Shown here piece after piece: positions 1 through 7,990 of a stretch of 56,254 nt of DNA. The position numbers and the translations under genes were made by a program. The DNA comes from Calditrichota bacterium (lineage in GTDB: Bacteria > Electryoneota > Electryoneia > Electryoneales > Electryoneaceae): positions 702-56,955 of the forward strand of contig JAANWZ010000044.1 of assembly GCA_018263585.1 (NCBI GenBank), written 5' to 3'. Position 1 is the first letter of the stretch. Every line of letters starts with the position of its first letter. Under the pieces are notes generated by a model. That model saw only the letters and a program-made list of their open reading frames with translations, was not told where the DNA came from and did not search any database.

Positions 1-1
1 C

Positions 2-562
2 GGACTGTCGATGGCCTCGATCGCGAGCAACAACGGGCTCGCGATCAAGGCGGCCCGTTACCGGCGCGGGGTGCAGGCGGTGCTTTATTACAACCCGGAC
101 GCGCGCGCGGTCACGTTGCAGGCCGGGATGCGCAAGGACGGCTCCCCGCTGCTCAACCTCGAACGTGTCGCGAAACGGCTGCGCGCGGCGGAAATCGTGC
201 GCCGGAAAGGCAACGGCGCGAAGCTGCCGGGCGACCTCGGCCGCGTCGGCATGTTCCAGGGCTGGTTCCTGCACCCGTCGAAACGCCTGATCAACCGCGG
301 TTCGCCGAAGGCGCCGGACGTCGAACCGTCCGCGCTCGAATGGCCGGAGATCATCGAGCTCGTGCGCGGCGACCTCCGCCCCGACGACAGGATGCCCGAC
401 TGGTTCTGCCCGGACGACCGCTGCCTGATGGAGAAGTGCACCTTCTTCCCGCTGATGCTGCTCAACTGCAGGCTGCACCGCGAGCGCAAGCAGACAAATC
501 CGAAACCCGGCACGCTCGGGGACCTGTTCCCCGACGAACTGAGAAAACGACCCGGAAACTAG
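2..562 (+). CDS. Conserved hypothetical protein, 5' end cut by window edge
   Basis: The frame is open to the left edge, so the ATG at 11 may be internal and the gene probably starts outside the window. The visible 183 residues are basic and end in a cysteine cluster (CPDDRC, MEKC, NC around residues 132-153) that could bind metal, although I do not recognise the family. A compact aromatic stretch, GMFQGWFLHPSKRLINRG (about residues 80-97), looks like a conserved core. The stop codon lies inside a 32-bp-arm inverted repeat, so the extreme C-terminus (RPGN) may come from that repeat. Function is not assigned. Confidence 0.6.
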   Translation, partial: GLSMASIASNNGLAIKAARYRRGVQAVLYYNPDARAVTLQAGMRKDGSPLLNLERVAKRLRAAEIVRRKGNGAKLPGDLGRVGMFQGWFLHPSKRLINRGSPKAPDVEPSALEWPEIIELVRGDLRPDDRMPDWFCPDDRCLMEKCTFFPLMLLNCRLHRERKQTNPKPGTLGDLFPDELRKRPGN

Positions 563-651
563 GGACAGACCCCTGTTTTGCGTGAAGTCGAGCACAAACA
601 CGCAAGTTTGTTCCGCAAATCACGCAAAATAGGGGTCTGTCCCTAGTTTCC
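554..651. repeat. Long inverted repeat with GGGGTCTGTCCCT-type arms
   Basis: Two 32-bp arms (554-585 and 620-651) are reverse complements with one mismatch and are separated by 34 bp. The TAG stop of the upstream gene is inside the left arm. The arm core AGGGACAGACCCC resembles a motif I associate with dispersed REP-like repeats in other bacteria. No T-run follows the stem, so a simple intrinsic terminator is unlikely. Confidence 0.85.
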
Positions 652-668
652 GCGCCGCCCGCCCACCG

Positions 669-698
669 TTGTCCCGCGGGACCGCAGCGGGCTATACT
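669..698 (+). promoter_or_regulatory. Possible promoter of the beta-propeller gene
   Basis: TTGTCC and TATACT are separated by 18 bp, and the TATACT lies 33 bp before the ATG at 732. This is a sigma70-like arrangement, but a single match in GC-rich DNA is weak support. Confidence 0.25.
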
Positions 699-731
699 CT
701 CTCAGCCCGTCTCGCAAGCGCTGGTTCCGCC

Positions 732-1646
732 ATGGCCCTCACACGACCGCGACGACCGCTTTTCCCGCTGATCATCTCCGCCGTCATCCTCCCCGGCGCG
801 CTGGCCGCGCAGATGATCGAGCTGGATCCACTCCCCGAGTTGCGCGGAACGCCGCCGTCGCCAGAGGTCGGACGCGTGATCGCCGTCGACTTCCACCCCG
901 AGGGCGGCGTCGTCCTTCTCGAAAACGCGAACCTGCGCCTGCTCCAGTACGACCGCGCCGGGAGGTTTGTCACCGAGGCCGGCGGATTCGGGTTCGAACA
1001 GGGCGGCCTCCGCGGCGCGAAGGACATCACCGCCGCCGGGTTCGAGATCTGGATCGCCGACCCGTTCGCCGGGTTCATCGCGCGCTATGACGCGTGGCTC
1101 GCGCCGCTCGACCCGTGGACCGGGGCGAGACAACGCGGCTCGGAAGTTCCGTTCGAACGTCCTGTGTCGGTGGCGCGCGCGGGCAGCGGTGACGTCGTCG
1201 TGCTCGAATCCGACCGCGCGGAGGCGCTCCTGATCGACCCGCAGGGCCGGCTCGTCGAACGGATCGGCGCGTTCGGCGAACTGCCCGAGGGGTTTATCGA
1301 ACCGCGCCGGGTCGAGATCTCCCGCTCCGGGACAATCGCGGTCGCCGACCCCGGACGCGGCGCGGTGCACCTGTTCGACCGGTTCGGGTCCCCGCGCGGG
1401 CACAGGCCGTGGACCGGCGGCGGCGAAGGCCCGACCTCCATCGCGTGGATGGGCGATTCGCTCTGGGTCGGCGGAGCCGGGCGGGTCGTGCTCCTGGACG
1501 AACGCGGGCGGACGGTGCTTTCGCTCGCGCGCGACAGCGCCGGCGGGCCTGTCCGCGATCTCGCGTGCGACGGCTCCCGGCTCGCGGTCGCCGCCGGATC
1601 GACCGTGCGCCGGTTCCGCATCGTCCGCCTCCCCGGCCAGGAGTGA
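732..1646 (+). CDS. Exported beta-propeller (NHL/6-bladed type) protein
   Basis: This is a 304-aa protein. The start at 732 is chosen over the track start at 669 because it gives a standard signal peptide (basic MALTRPRRP, hydrophobic core, ending GALAAQ). The mature part has repeated short strands with aspartate turns (for example VLLENANLRLLQYDRAG, IWIADPFAGFIARYD, VVVLESDRAEALLID, IAVADPGRGAVHLFDRFG), the pattern of NHL-like propeller blades. Such proteins usually act as periplasmic scaffolds or ligand-binding proteins. The next gene starts 2 bp after the stop codon, so the two are almost certainly co-translated, and the propeller may be a partner of that outer-membrane protein. The partnership is inference; the fold assignment is moderately secure. 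Confidence 0.75.
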   Translation: MALTRPRRPLFPLIISAVILPGALAAQMIELDPLPELRGTPPSPEVGRVIAVDFHPEGGVVLLENANLRLLQYDRAGRFVTEAGGFGFEQGGLRGAKDITAAGFEIWIADPFAGFIARYDAWLAPLDPWTGARQRGSEVPFERPVSVARAGSGDVVVLESDRAEALLIDPQGRLVERIGAFGELPEGFIEPRRVEISRSGTIAVADPGRGAVHLFDRFGSPRGHRPWTGGGEGPTSIAWMGDSLWVGGAGRVVLLDERGRTVLSLARDSAGGPVRDLACDGSRLAVAAGSTVRRFRIVRLPGQE

Positions 1647-1648
1647 CC

Positions 1649-4600
1649 GTGGCCGGACGCGGGGAGAGGAGACAGGCCGTGCTGCGCGGACAACGGGCCG
1701 GTGCGATCGCCGGACTGTCGCTCGCGATGATGCTCATTCCGTTCTCGCACGCGGCTGAAGGAGGTCCGGCTCCGATTCCGGGCTGGAGCGAAAACACGAC
1801 CCTCAGCTTACCCGGACCTTCTTCACTTCACCCGGCAAACGAACGCCGGGCTGCGTTCAGAATGACGCGGAATGGCGCCCTTTTCGACGAGAAACCGCCC
1901 GCCGCCGGCAGCGAGCCGCCGGCAGCCGAACCCGGCGTGTTTTCCGGCACTGTGCCGGTTGACAGCACCGGCCGCGCGCGGCTGCCGCACCGGGCGATCG
2001 ACCCGGCGACGTTCGTCGCGGTCAACTCCGCCGGCGACACGCTGTCCGCGGGCGACTACACGCTCGACGCGACCCGGGGCGTACTGCATCTGCCGGCCGG
2101 GCCGGACACGCTGCACGTGCGCTACCGGTATCTGCCCGGCGCGGAGCCGGACACGGTGCAGTTTCAGCGTCCGCTCCCGATCGCGGTCGTCGATTCGCTG
2201 CTCGCCGGCCGTGATGTTGTCTCGCTGCCGGAGCGCGAGCCGTTCGAACCGCCCGCCCGCGGGTTCGCGTCGAGCCTGCGCCGGAGCGGGCACATCACCC
2301 GCGGAGTGCGCGTCGGCACCGGCCGCGATGTCAGCCTCGAATCCGGCCTCCGTCTTTCGCTCGAGGGTCGGCTCGCGCATGACGTCGAGGTGAACGCACT
2401 GCTCGACGACCGCAACCTGCCGGTCGCGCCGGAGGGGACGAGCCGCCGTCTCGACGAGATCGACCAGGTGTACGTCGAGATCCGCACCGGCCGCGGCGAG
2501 GGCCGGTTCGGCGATTACCGGCTGCAGACCGGCGCGGGCCGATACGGCACGTTCGACCGCCGGCTCGAGGGCGGGCGCGTCTCCTGGGACGGGCCGGACC
2601 TACAGGGTACAGCCGCCGGCGCGGTCACGCGCGCCGTGTTTCACACGAACCGGTTCCGCGGCGCCGATGGCGTGCAGGGCCCGTACCGGCTCACCGGCCG
2701 TGACGGCGAGCGCGACTTCCTCGTGATCGGCGGCAGCGAGAAGGTGTGGGTGGACGGCGTGCTCCGCCAGCGCGGGGCGGCCGCCGACTACACGATCGAC
2801 TACTCTCGCGGCGAGATCACGTTCACCCCGTCGTTTCCGATCAGCTCCGAGTCGCGCATCGAGGTCGATTTCGAATACTCGCCGGAGGCGTATCCGCGCA
2901 ACCTGTACGCGGGCGAGGCGTCGTGGCGGCACCCGTCCGACCGGTTCCGCGCGTCCGTCGTCGTCACGCAGGAGGGGGATGACCCGGACCGGCCGTTCGG
3001 GTTCGAGATGACGCCTGCGATCGAGAATGAGCTCGCGAACGCGGGCGACCGCGAAGGCCGCGTGCTCGTCTCCGGAGCGGAGCAGGTCGAGCCCGACGAA
3101 GCCGACTACACGCGCGCGGACACGACGTGGGTGGACGGCGAAACCTACGAGATCTTCGTATTCGTCGAGCCGGACGAGCACGGCGGCCCGCGCGGCGACT
3201 GGCGCGTGCCGTTCAGCGAGCTCGGCGCCGGCGAGGGCGACTACACGCGCGAATACGACCCGCTGTTCGGCCTCTATCGCTACGAATGGGTCGGCCCCGG
3301 GCAGGGCGCGTACGTCGCGAAGCGGACGCTTCCGCTGCCGGAGCGCCGCCGTCACGCAGCAGTCTCGTTCGTCGCCGGCGAACACGACAACGTCACCCTG
3401 CACGCCGACCTCGGAGTCTCCGAGGTGGACGCGAACGTGCTCTCCGCACGTGGCGACCGCGACAACCTCGGCGTCGCGCAGCAGTACCGGCTCGAGATCA
3501 CACCGTTCGGCGAAACCGACTCCCGCGCGCCGTTGCGGCTGTCCGGATCCTATCGCAACGAGCCCGGCCGCTACCGGCCCGCGACGCGCACGAAGCAGGT
3601 CGAGTTCGACCGCCGCTGGGGGCTCGATACCGCCTACGCCGCGTTCGACGAGCAGGAGGCCGAACTTCGTCTCGACGCGCGGCCGCTATCCGGGCTCAAC
3701 GTTGCAGGAGGCGGCGGATACCTCGAACGAGGAGACAGACGCAACCTGCGCTACGACGCGGGCGCGTCGTACACAGGTGATCGGTTCGCCGCCGATGCGT
3801 TCGCCGAACACGTCCGCAACCGTGACGGCGCGTCCGCTGCGGAGAGCGACTGGACACGCGCGCGAGCGCAGGCGTCGGGGCGGATCGCCGGCCTGTTCGC
3901 CCCCGGAATCGATGGCGAGTGGGAACTGCGCGACGCGATCTCCGGCGACAGTTCGTTCACCGGCCACCGCTACCAGCGCGCCCGCGCGAAGCTCGGCCTG
4001 GTCCGCTGGCGCGCGCACTCCGGAGAGCTCTACTACGAGCGCCGCCGCCGTGACACGCAAACCGCGTCCGCCCGCTACGACGAGCTCTACCGCCAGCAGG
4101 GATACGGTCTGCGCTGGGATGTGCGCCCGGCGGCCGCCGCGTGGCGGACACGCGTCGAATTGAGCCATTCCGACAAGCGGTTCTCGCTCGCCGACAGCGC
4201 CGATCTGACCACCGACCTCGCGTCGATCTCCGCCGGCTACGCCCCGCTCGCCGGCGCGTTCACCGCGGAGGGAAACTACCAGCTCAGCCGCACGATCACA
4301 CGCCCGAGCGCGCTGATCGCGTACACCGTGCCCGCGGGCGAGGGCGACTACATCCGCGTGGACGGTGAATACGTGTATGATCCCGAGATCGGCGACATCA
4401 TCCTCCGCCCGGAACCGACCGGGGACGCGCTCCCGACCACCGACCTCTCCGCCGCGCTCAACCTCGACTGGTCGCCACACCGACTCCCCGGCGGACGCGG
4501 GCGCCGGGAAGGCTTCGGCTGGGAGGACGTTTCGCTGGTCACGCAGCTCGAGGCGCACGAGGTGACACGCTGGCCGAACCCGTCCGACATCTACCTGCTC

Positions 4601-5269
4601 GACCTCGCCTCGTTTCAAACCGACTCGACTGTGGAGGGAGAGCTCAGCCTCGTCCAGGACATCTACCTGTTCCGTTCGTCGCGCAACGGCAACCTGCGCC
4701 TGCGCTACCTCGCGGAGAAGCGGCTGAGCAACCTGTACCTGACCGGCGCGGAACGGTACGGGCGTGACGTGTGGAACCTGCGCGCGCGCACCCCGCTCGG
4801 GCCCGACAACGATCTTGAGCTCGAAACCGAATACGAGCGGCTCGTGAAACGCCTCTCACGGCAGGGGCGGACGGAGTGGTTCCGGATGCTGCGCGCGCGC
4901 GGGGAGGTCGGCTGGAACGCGACGCGCGCGTGGCGGTTCACGTTCGAGCTCGGCGGGCTGCTCGACCATGACATCCGCGCCGGGGAAAACGTGACCGGGC
5001 TGTCGCTGGCGCCTGGGGTGATCTTCGCCGCGCGTGACCGCGGGCGCGTGAGCGCGGATTTCGAGGCGCTCTGGGTCGAGACGAACCTCGCGCGCGTCCC
5101 GTTCGAGCTCGCGAACGGCCGCCCGAAAGGCCGCAACGGGCGGGGCAACCTGCGCGCGGAGTACCGGATCGGCGAACACCTCACCGCGCGCGCGACGTGG
5201 TCCGTCCGCCTCGACGAGGGCCGGGAACCGATCCACGTCGCCCGCGTCGAAATGAGCGCGTTCTTCTGA
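1649..5269 (+). CDS. Very large outer-membrane beta-barrel-like protein
   Basis: The GTG at 1649, 2 bp after the upstream stop, gives a 1206-aa protein with a signal peptide (basic N-terminus, then AIAGLSLAMMLIPFSHA). The ATG at 1728 is inside the hydrophobic core and is less likely. The first 250 residues contain two Ig-like or surface-layer-like strand-rich segments (GRARLPHRAIDP, GDYTLDATRGVLHLP). A central region has repeated GDY/DYT turns such as DYTIDYSRGEITF and GDYTREYDPLFG. The C-terminal 500 residues are alternating polar/hydrophobic strands ending in ARVEMSAFF, an aromatic terminus typical of outer-membrane barrels. Residues about 36-73 are encoded by a copy of an intergenic repeat. 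The exact role is unknown; a surface or export function is inferred from topology. Confidence 0.8.
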   Translation: MAGRGERRQAVLRGQRAGAIAGLSLAMMLIPFSHAAEGGPAPIPGWSENTTLSLPGPSSLHPANERRAAFRMTRNGALFDEKPPAAGSEPPAAEPGVFSGTVPVDSTGRARLPHRAIDPATFVAVNSAGDTLSAGDYTLDATRGVLHLPAGPDTLHVRYRYLPGAEPDTVQFQRPLPIAVVDSLLAGRDVVSLPEREPFEPPARGFASSLRRSGHITRGVRVGTGRDVSLESGLRLSLEGRLAHDVEVNALLDDRNLPVAPEGTSRRLDEIDQVYVEIRTGRGEGRFGDYRLQTGAGRYGTFDRRLEGGRVSWDGPDLQGTAAGAVTRAVFHTNRFRGADGVQGPYRLTGRDGERDFLVIGGSEKVWVDGVLRQRGAAADYTIDYSRGEITFTPSFPISSESRIEVDFEYSPEAYPRNLYAGEASWRHPSDRFRASVVVTQEGDDPDRPFGFEMTPAIENELANAGDREGRVLVSGAEQVEPDEADYTRADTTWVDGETYEIFVFVEPDEHGGPRGDWRVPFSELGAGEGDYTREYDPLFGLYRYEWVGPGQGAYVAKRTLPLPERRRHAAVSFVAGEHDNVTLHADLGVSEVDANVLSARGDRDNLGVAQQYRLEITPFGETDSRAPLRLSGSYRNEPGRYRPATRTKQVEFDRRWGLDTAYAAFDEQEAELRLDARPLSGLNVAGGGGYLERGDRRNLRYDAGASYTGDRFAADAFAEHVRNRDGASAAESDWTRARAQASGRIAGLFAPGIDGEWELRDAISGDSSFTGHRYQRARAKLGLVRWRAHSGELYYERRRRDTQTASARYDELYRQQGYGLRWDVRPAAAAWRTRVELSHSDKRFSLADSADLTTDLASISAGYAPLAGAFTAEGNYQLSRTITRPSALIAYTVPAGEGDYIRVDGEYVYDPEIGDIILRPEPTGDALPTTDLSAALNLDWSPHRLPGGRGRREGFGWEDVSLVTQLEAHEVTRWPNPSDIYLLDLASFQTDSTVEGELSLVQDIYLFRSSRNGNLRLRYLAEKRLSNLYLTGAERYGRDVWNLRARTPLGPDNDLELETEYERLVKRLSRQGRTEWFRMLRARGEVGWNATRAWRFTFELGGLLDHDIRAGENVTGLSLAPGVIFAARDRGRVSADFEALWVETNLARVPFELANGRPKGRNGRGNLRAEYRIGEHLTARATWSVRLDEGREPIHVARVEMSAFF
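1755..1867. repeat. T-family repeat lying inside a coding sequence
   Basis: This 113-bp stretch matches the intergenic repeat at 33129-33239 along its whole length: both start TGAAGGAGGTCCG, share CGGACCTTCTTCACTTC or a one-base variant, carry a small hairpin (GGCAAACGAACGCC here), and end GTTCAGAATGACG. Here it is read in frame, encoding roughly EGGPAPIPGWSENT to AAFRMTRNG directly after the signal peptide. Confidence 0.85.
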
Positions 5270-5390
5270 GTAACCGCAGCGTGCGCTTTCGAGTGGAAGA
5301 GCGGGGAGAGACCCGCCCTTCGCGTCAGTCGGCGCGCCTCGCAGTGTCATCCTGAACCCGCAGCGCCGGTCTGTTTCAGCGCGCCCCGCA

Positions 5391-5559
5391 GTGTCATCCT
5401 GAACCGCGCCGCCGTTTGTTCTTGTTGAAGCGGCGCGAGTGAAGGATCTACCGGCAAGAACGTCCCGGAGGTGGTATTGATATGACCGTTGGGCGGAGTA
5501 TCCGGTAGATCCTTCACCCTTCGCGCCAAACAGACGCCGCTTCGGGTTCAGGATGACAC
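5391..5559. repeat. Complete T-family nested inverted repeat
   Basis: The outer arms GTGTCATCCTGAACC (5391-5405) and GGTTCAGGATGACAC (5545-5559) are perfect complements. The inner arms GTGAAGGATCTACCGG (5439-5454) and CCGGTAGATCCTTCAC (5502-5517) are also perfect. Between outer and inner arm on each side lies a hairpin-like insert whose sequence differs from other copies of the family. Confidence 0.85.
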
Positions 5560-5893
5560 AATCCGCCTTTTTTGGTCGAGATCCTCCACCCTTCGCGCCG
5601 AAACGGACCGGCGCTTCGGGTTCCGGATGACACAGGTGGGGCGCCAAACTGATCGCGCTTCGGGTTCATGATGACGCGGACGGCGCGCTGCTCTTCTGTG
5701 TTGCCCGTGCGGGCTTGCCCGCGCAGCTGAACCGACTCTGAGTGGAGCCCGGCCTGCAAGCAGGCGCGGGGCATAGGAAGCTTGTCCCACCGTGCGCGGA
5801 ATACGGTCTCAAGCCGCAAGCCTCAGGTTCGCCCCCACACGGAACATGGCGGGCGCCCCGTTCCACTCCCACCGATCACGTCTCTCACCCGCT

Positions 5894-5923
5894 TTTGCTC
5901 GCGCGCGCGGGCCGTTATCTTTG
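5894..5923 (+). promoter_or_regulatory. Possible Bacteroidetes-type promoter of buk
   Basis: TTTG at 5894-5897 and TATCTTTG at 5916-5923 are 18 bp apart. TATCTTTG fits the TAnnTTTG -7 element exactly. The site lies about 100 bp before the buk start. Confidence 0.4.
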
Positions 5924-6024
5924 TTCCACGATTCACATGATGGCGAAGACCCCGCCCGTCGCAGCCGCGATTTCACCGGCTGCAACCCTGGTTCCGGCGG
6001 AACGATCACCCGGGAGGGCTGCCT

Positions 6025-7080
6025 GTGAGCAGGCGGATTCTCGTGCTCAATCCGGGCACGACATCGACGAAAGTCGCGGTGTTCGAGGAGACGCGCGAGC
6101 TGTGGCGCGACACGATCGAGCACGACAGCGCGACGCTGCACGGGTTCGATTCAGTCGCCGTTCAGCTCGACTACCGTCACCGGCTGATCCAGGCGGCGAT
6201 CCCGGCCGATCGGCGCGAGTGGACGGCCGTGGTCGGACGCGGCGGCCTGCTCCGCCCGGTCGAGGGCGGCACGTATGCGGTCAACGAGACGATGCTCACC
6301 GATGTGATCGAGGCCCGGCACGGCGAGCACGCGTCCAACCTCGGCCCGTTGCTCGCCGACCGGTTCGCGCGCGAGGTCGGCGTCGAGGCGTACGTCGTCG
6401 ATCCGGTGACCACGGACGAGTTCGGCCCGCTCCCGCGGATCAGCGGCGTGCCCGGCATCGAACGCAAGTGCCGCGCGCACGCGCTCAACATCAAGGCCGT
6501 CGCCCGGCGGGTGGCGGCGGAACTCGCGATTCCGTTCGCACGGTCGCGGTTTGTCGTCGCCCACCTCGGCGGCGGGGTCTCGATCGCCGCGCTCGCGGGC
6601 GGGCGGATCGAGGACGTCAACGACGCCCTGCTCGGGATGGGCCCGTTCAGCCCGGAACGCGCCGGCGCGCTCCCGCTCCGGGGAGTGCTCGATCTTGTCC
6701 GCGACAAAGGACTCGACGAGACGAAGGCTATCTTCAGCAGGCGGAGCGGGTTCGCCGGCTACTTCGGCACCGCCGACCTGCGCGAGGTCGAGGCGATGAT
6801 CGACGCCGGCAACGAGCTCGCCGCGCTCGTGTTCGAGGCGATGCTCTATCAGGTCGCGAAGGAGATCGGCGCGTGCGCGGCCGTGCTCGCGGGCGACCTG
6901 CACGGCGTGATCCTCACCGGCGGGCTCGCTCATTCGCAGCGGCTGTGCGAGCATCTCAGGCCGCGAATCGACTGGCTGCCCGGCGGCGTCCACACCCACC
7001 CCGGCGAACAGGAAATGCGCGCGCTCGCGGAAGGCGCGCTCCGTGTGCTCGAGGGCGAGGAGACTGCAAAGAGCTATTGA
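6025..7080 (+). CDS. buk: Butyrate kinase (acetokinase-family acyl kinase)
   Basis: 351 aa, close to the usual length. The GTG start at 6025 follows a GGGAGGG ribosome-binding site. Signatures of the acetate/butyrate kinase fold are LVLNPGTTSTKVAVF (phosphate loop, residues 5-19), ERKCRAHALNIKAVARR, FVVAHLGGGVSIAAL (nucleotide site, about 177-191), GMGPFSPERAGALPL and GVILTGGLAHS (about 292-302). The enzyme makes ATP from an acyl-phosphate such as butyryl-, isobutyryl- or another branched or aryl-acyl phosphate. With iorAB downstream it plausibly completes ATP formation from amino-acid-derived acyl-CoA, although no phosphotransbutyrylase gene is present to supply the acyl-phosphate. The substrate is not readable from the sequence. 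Confidence 0.93.
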   Translation: MSRRILVLNPGTTSTKVAVFEETRELWRDTIEHDSATLHGFDSVAVQLDYRHRLIQAAIPADRREWTAVVGRGGLLRPVEGGTYAVNETMLTDVIEARHGEHASNLGPLLADRFAREVGVEAYVVDPVTTDEFGPLPRISGVPGIERKCRAHALNIKAVARRVAAELAIPFARSRFVVAHLGGGVSIAALAGGRIEDVNDALLGMGPFSPERAGALPLRGVLDLVRDKGLDETKAIFSRRSGFAGYFGTADLREVEAMIDAGNELAALVFEAMLYQVAKEIGACAAVLAGDLHGVILTGGLAHSQRLCEHLRPRIDWLPGGVHTHPGEQEMRALAEGALRVLEGEETAKSY

Positions 7081-7154
7081 ATTGCCGGTCGGTAGAAGGA
7101 GATTCACGCAAACCTGATTCTCGTACGTACCACGTAGGGGTGTGAGGTGAATAG

Positions 7155-7174
7155 CGTGCGGCTTCAGCCGCACG
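7155..7174. repeat. F-family palindrome (REP) copy 1
   Basis: A perfect 9-bp-stem palindrome, CGTGCGGCT-TC-AGCCGCACG. In this window the family is confined to the transposase locus (copies at 7155, 7236, 7811 and 7918), as expected of cognate REPs of the adjacent enzyme. Confidence 0.85.
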
Positions 7175-7322
7175 GGAAGGGAAATAGACGCAAACCCGAT
7201 TATCGCGGCACCCCGTAGGGGTGTGAGGTGAATAGCGTGCGGCTTCAGCCGCACGGACCAGATCCAGCACAGCTTTGCGCGTCCTGTAGGGACGCCGCAT
7301 CCTCGAAACCCGAGAGGCGTCA

Positions 7323-7769
7323 ATGAAATCGTATAGGCAAACACTGGTTCACATCGTGTTCGCGACACGTCACCGTCAACCGGTTTTATCGAAAGAAAAC
7401 CGCGAACGGCTGTACCGTTATATCTGGGGCATTTGCAGACAGAAAGAATGCCGTCTCCACCGCATTGGCGGATACGACGAACACGTCCACATTCTTATCA
7501 GTCTTCATCCTTCAATATCTCTCGCTAACTTCGTGCAATTGATCAAGGGGCGTTCCTCGCATTGGATAACCGACGAATCCGTATTTCCCGGGTTTGTTCG
7601 GTGGCAGCGAGGTTACTCCGCGTTCAATGTGTGTTATAAAGAGCGTTCCAGGGTAGTCGAATATATTAAGAACCAGGAAGAGCATCATCATTCTGTCTCG
7701 TTTTTGGAAGAATACAGGGATCTGTTGGAGGACGCGGGCTTTGAGATGGACGAACGTTACCTTCCGTAG
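7323..7769 (+). CDS. Y1 (IS200/REP-associated tyrosine) transposase
   Basis: 148 aa, the size of single-domain Y1 transposases. The HUH metal-binding motif appears as DEHVHILISLHP (about residues 50-61), and the likely catalytic tyrosine is in VVEYIKNQEEHH (about 117-128). The QRGYSAFNVCY segment is typical of IS200-like and RAYT proteins. The enzyme would cut single-stranded DNA at hairpin-flanked sites through a 5'-phosphotyrosine intermediate. Base composition is clearly lower in GC than the neighbours (runs such as gaaagaaaac and tatattaag), indicating acquisition by transfer. The reading frame is intact. Whether it is an IS200 transposase or a domesticated RAYT is unclear; the flanking F-family palindromes favour RAYT. 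Confidence 0.9.
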   Translation: MKSYRQTLVHIVFATRHRQPVLSKENRERLYRYIWGICRQKECRLHRIGGYDEHVHILISLHPSISLANFVQLIKGRSSHWITDESVFPGFVRWQRGYSAFNVCYKERSRVVEYIKNQEEHHHSVSFLEEYRDLLEDAGFEMDERYLP

Positions 7770-7990
7770 CGCCGCCCCTACAGGGCGGGGGATCGATGGT
7801 TATTCCGATTCGTGTGGCTGAAGCCACACGCTATCTATCTAAAGCCCGTACGGGGCTGGCGAAGATATACGCAAACCTGATTCTCGTACCCGCCCCGTAG
7901 TGGTGTGCGGTTAATCGCGTGTGGCTTCAGCCGCACGGGAAGGGAAATAGACGCAAACCCGTTATTGTACTTCGCGGAAGGAAAATGTGA

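Larger units (their letters stand above)
5270..6024. repeat. Gene-free region filled with T-family and other palindromic repeats
   Basis: This 755-bp stretch holds no credible gene. It carries a half T element at 5342-5387, a full nested T element at 5391-5559, further degraded halves at 5575-5637 and 5640-5678 (ending TTCATGATGACG), and a G-family hairpin at about 5745-5774 (GGCCTGCAAGCAGGC flanked by CCCG/CGGGG). The last roughly 130 bp before buk look non-repetitive and contain its likely promoter. Confidence 0.75.
7106..7966. mobile_element. REP/RAYT-type transposon locus bounded by about 97-bp direct repeats
   Basis: Related direct repeats of about 97 bp lie at 7106-7202 and 7869-7966, both running from ACGCAAACCTGATTCTCGTAC to AAATAGACGCAAACCCG. 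Each contains the palindrome CGTGCGGCTTCAGCCGCACG or a one-base variant. Further palindrome copies are at 7236-7255 and 7811-7830 (F family). They enclose the Y1 transposase gene. The right repeat ends about 10 bp before the iorA ribosome-binding site, so the element separates buk from iorAB. Confidence 0.8.

Noticed and set aside
5742-7145. 467-codon plus-strand ORF
   Set aside because: Starts in repeat DNA and then runs out of frame over buk, whose own frame is clearly coding.
7106-7255. Two adjacent repeat units looked like the start of a CRISPR array
   Set aside because: Only two units, no regular spacers, no cas genes, and the units are REP-like palindromes that also flank the other side of the transposase.
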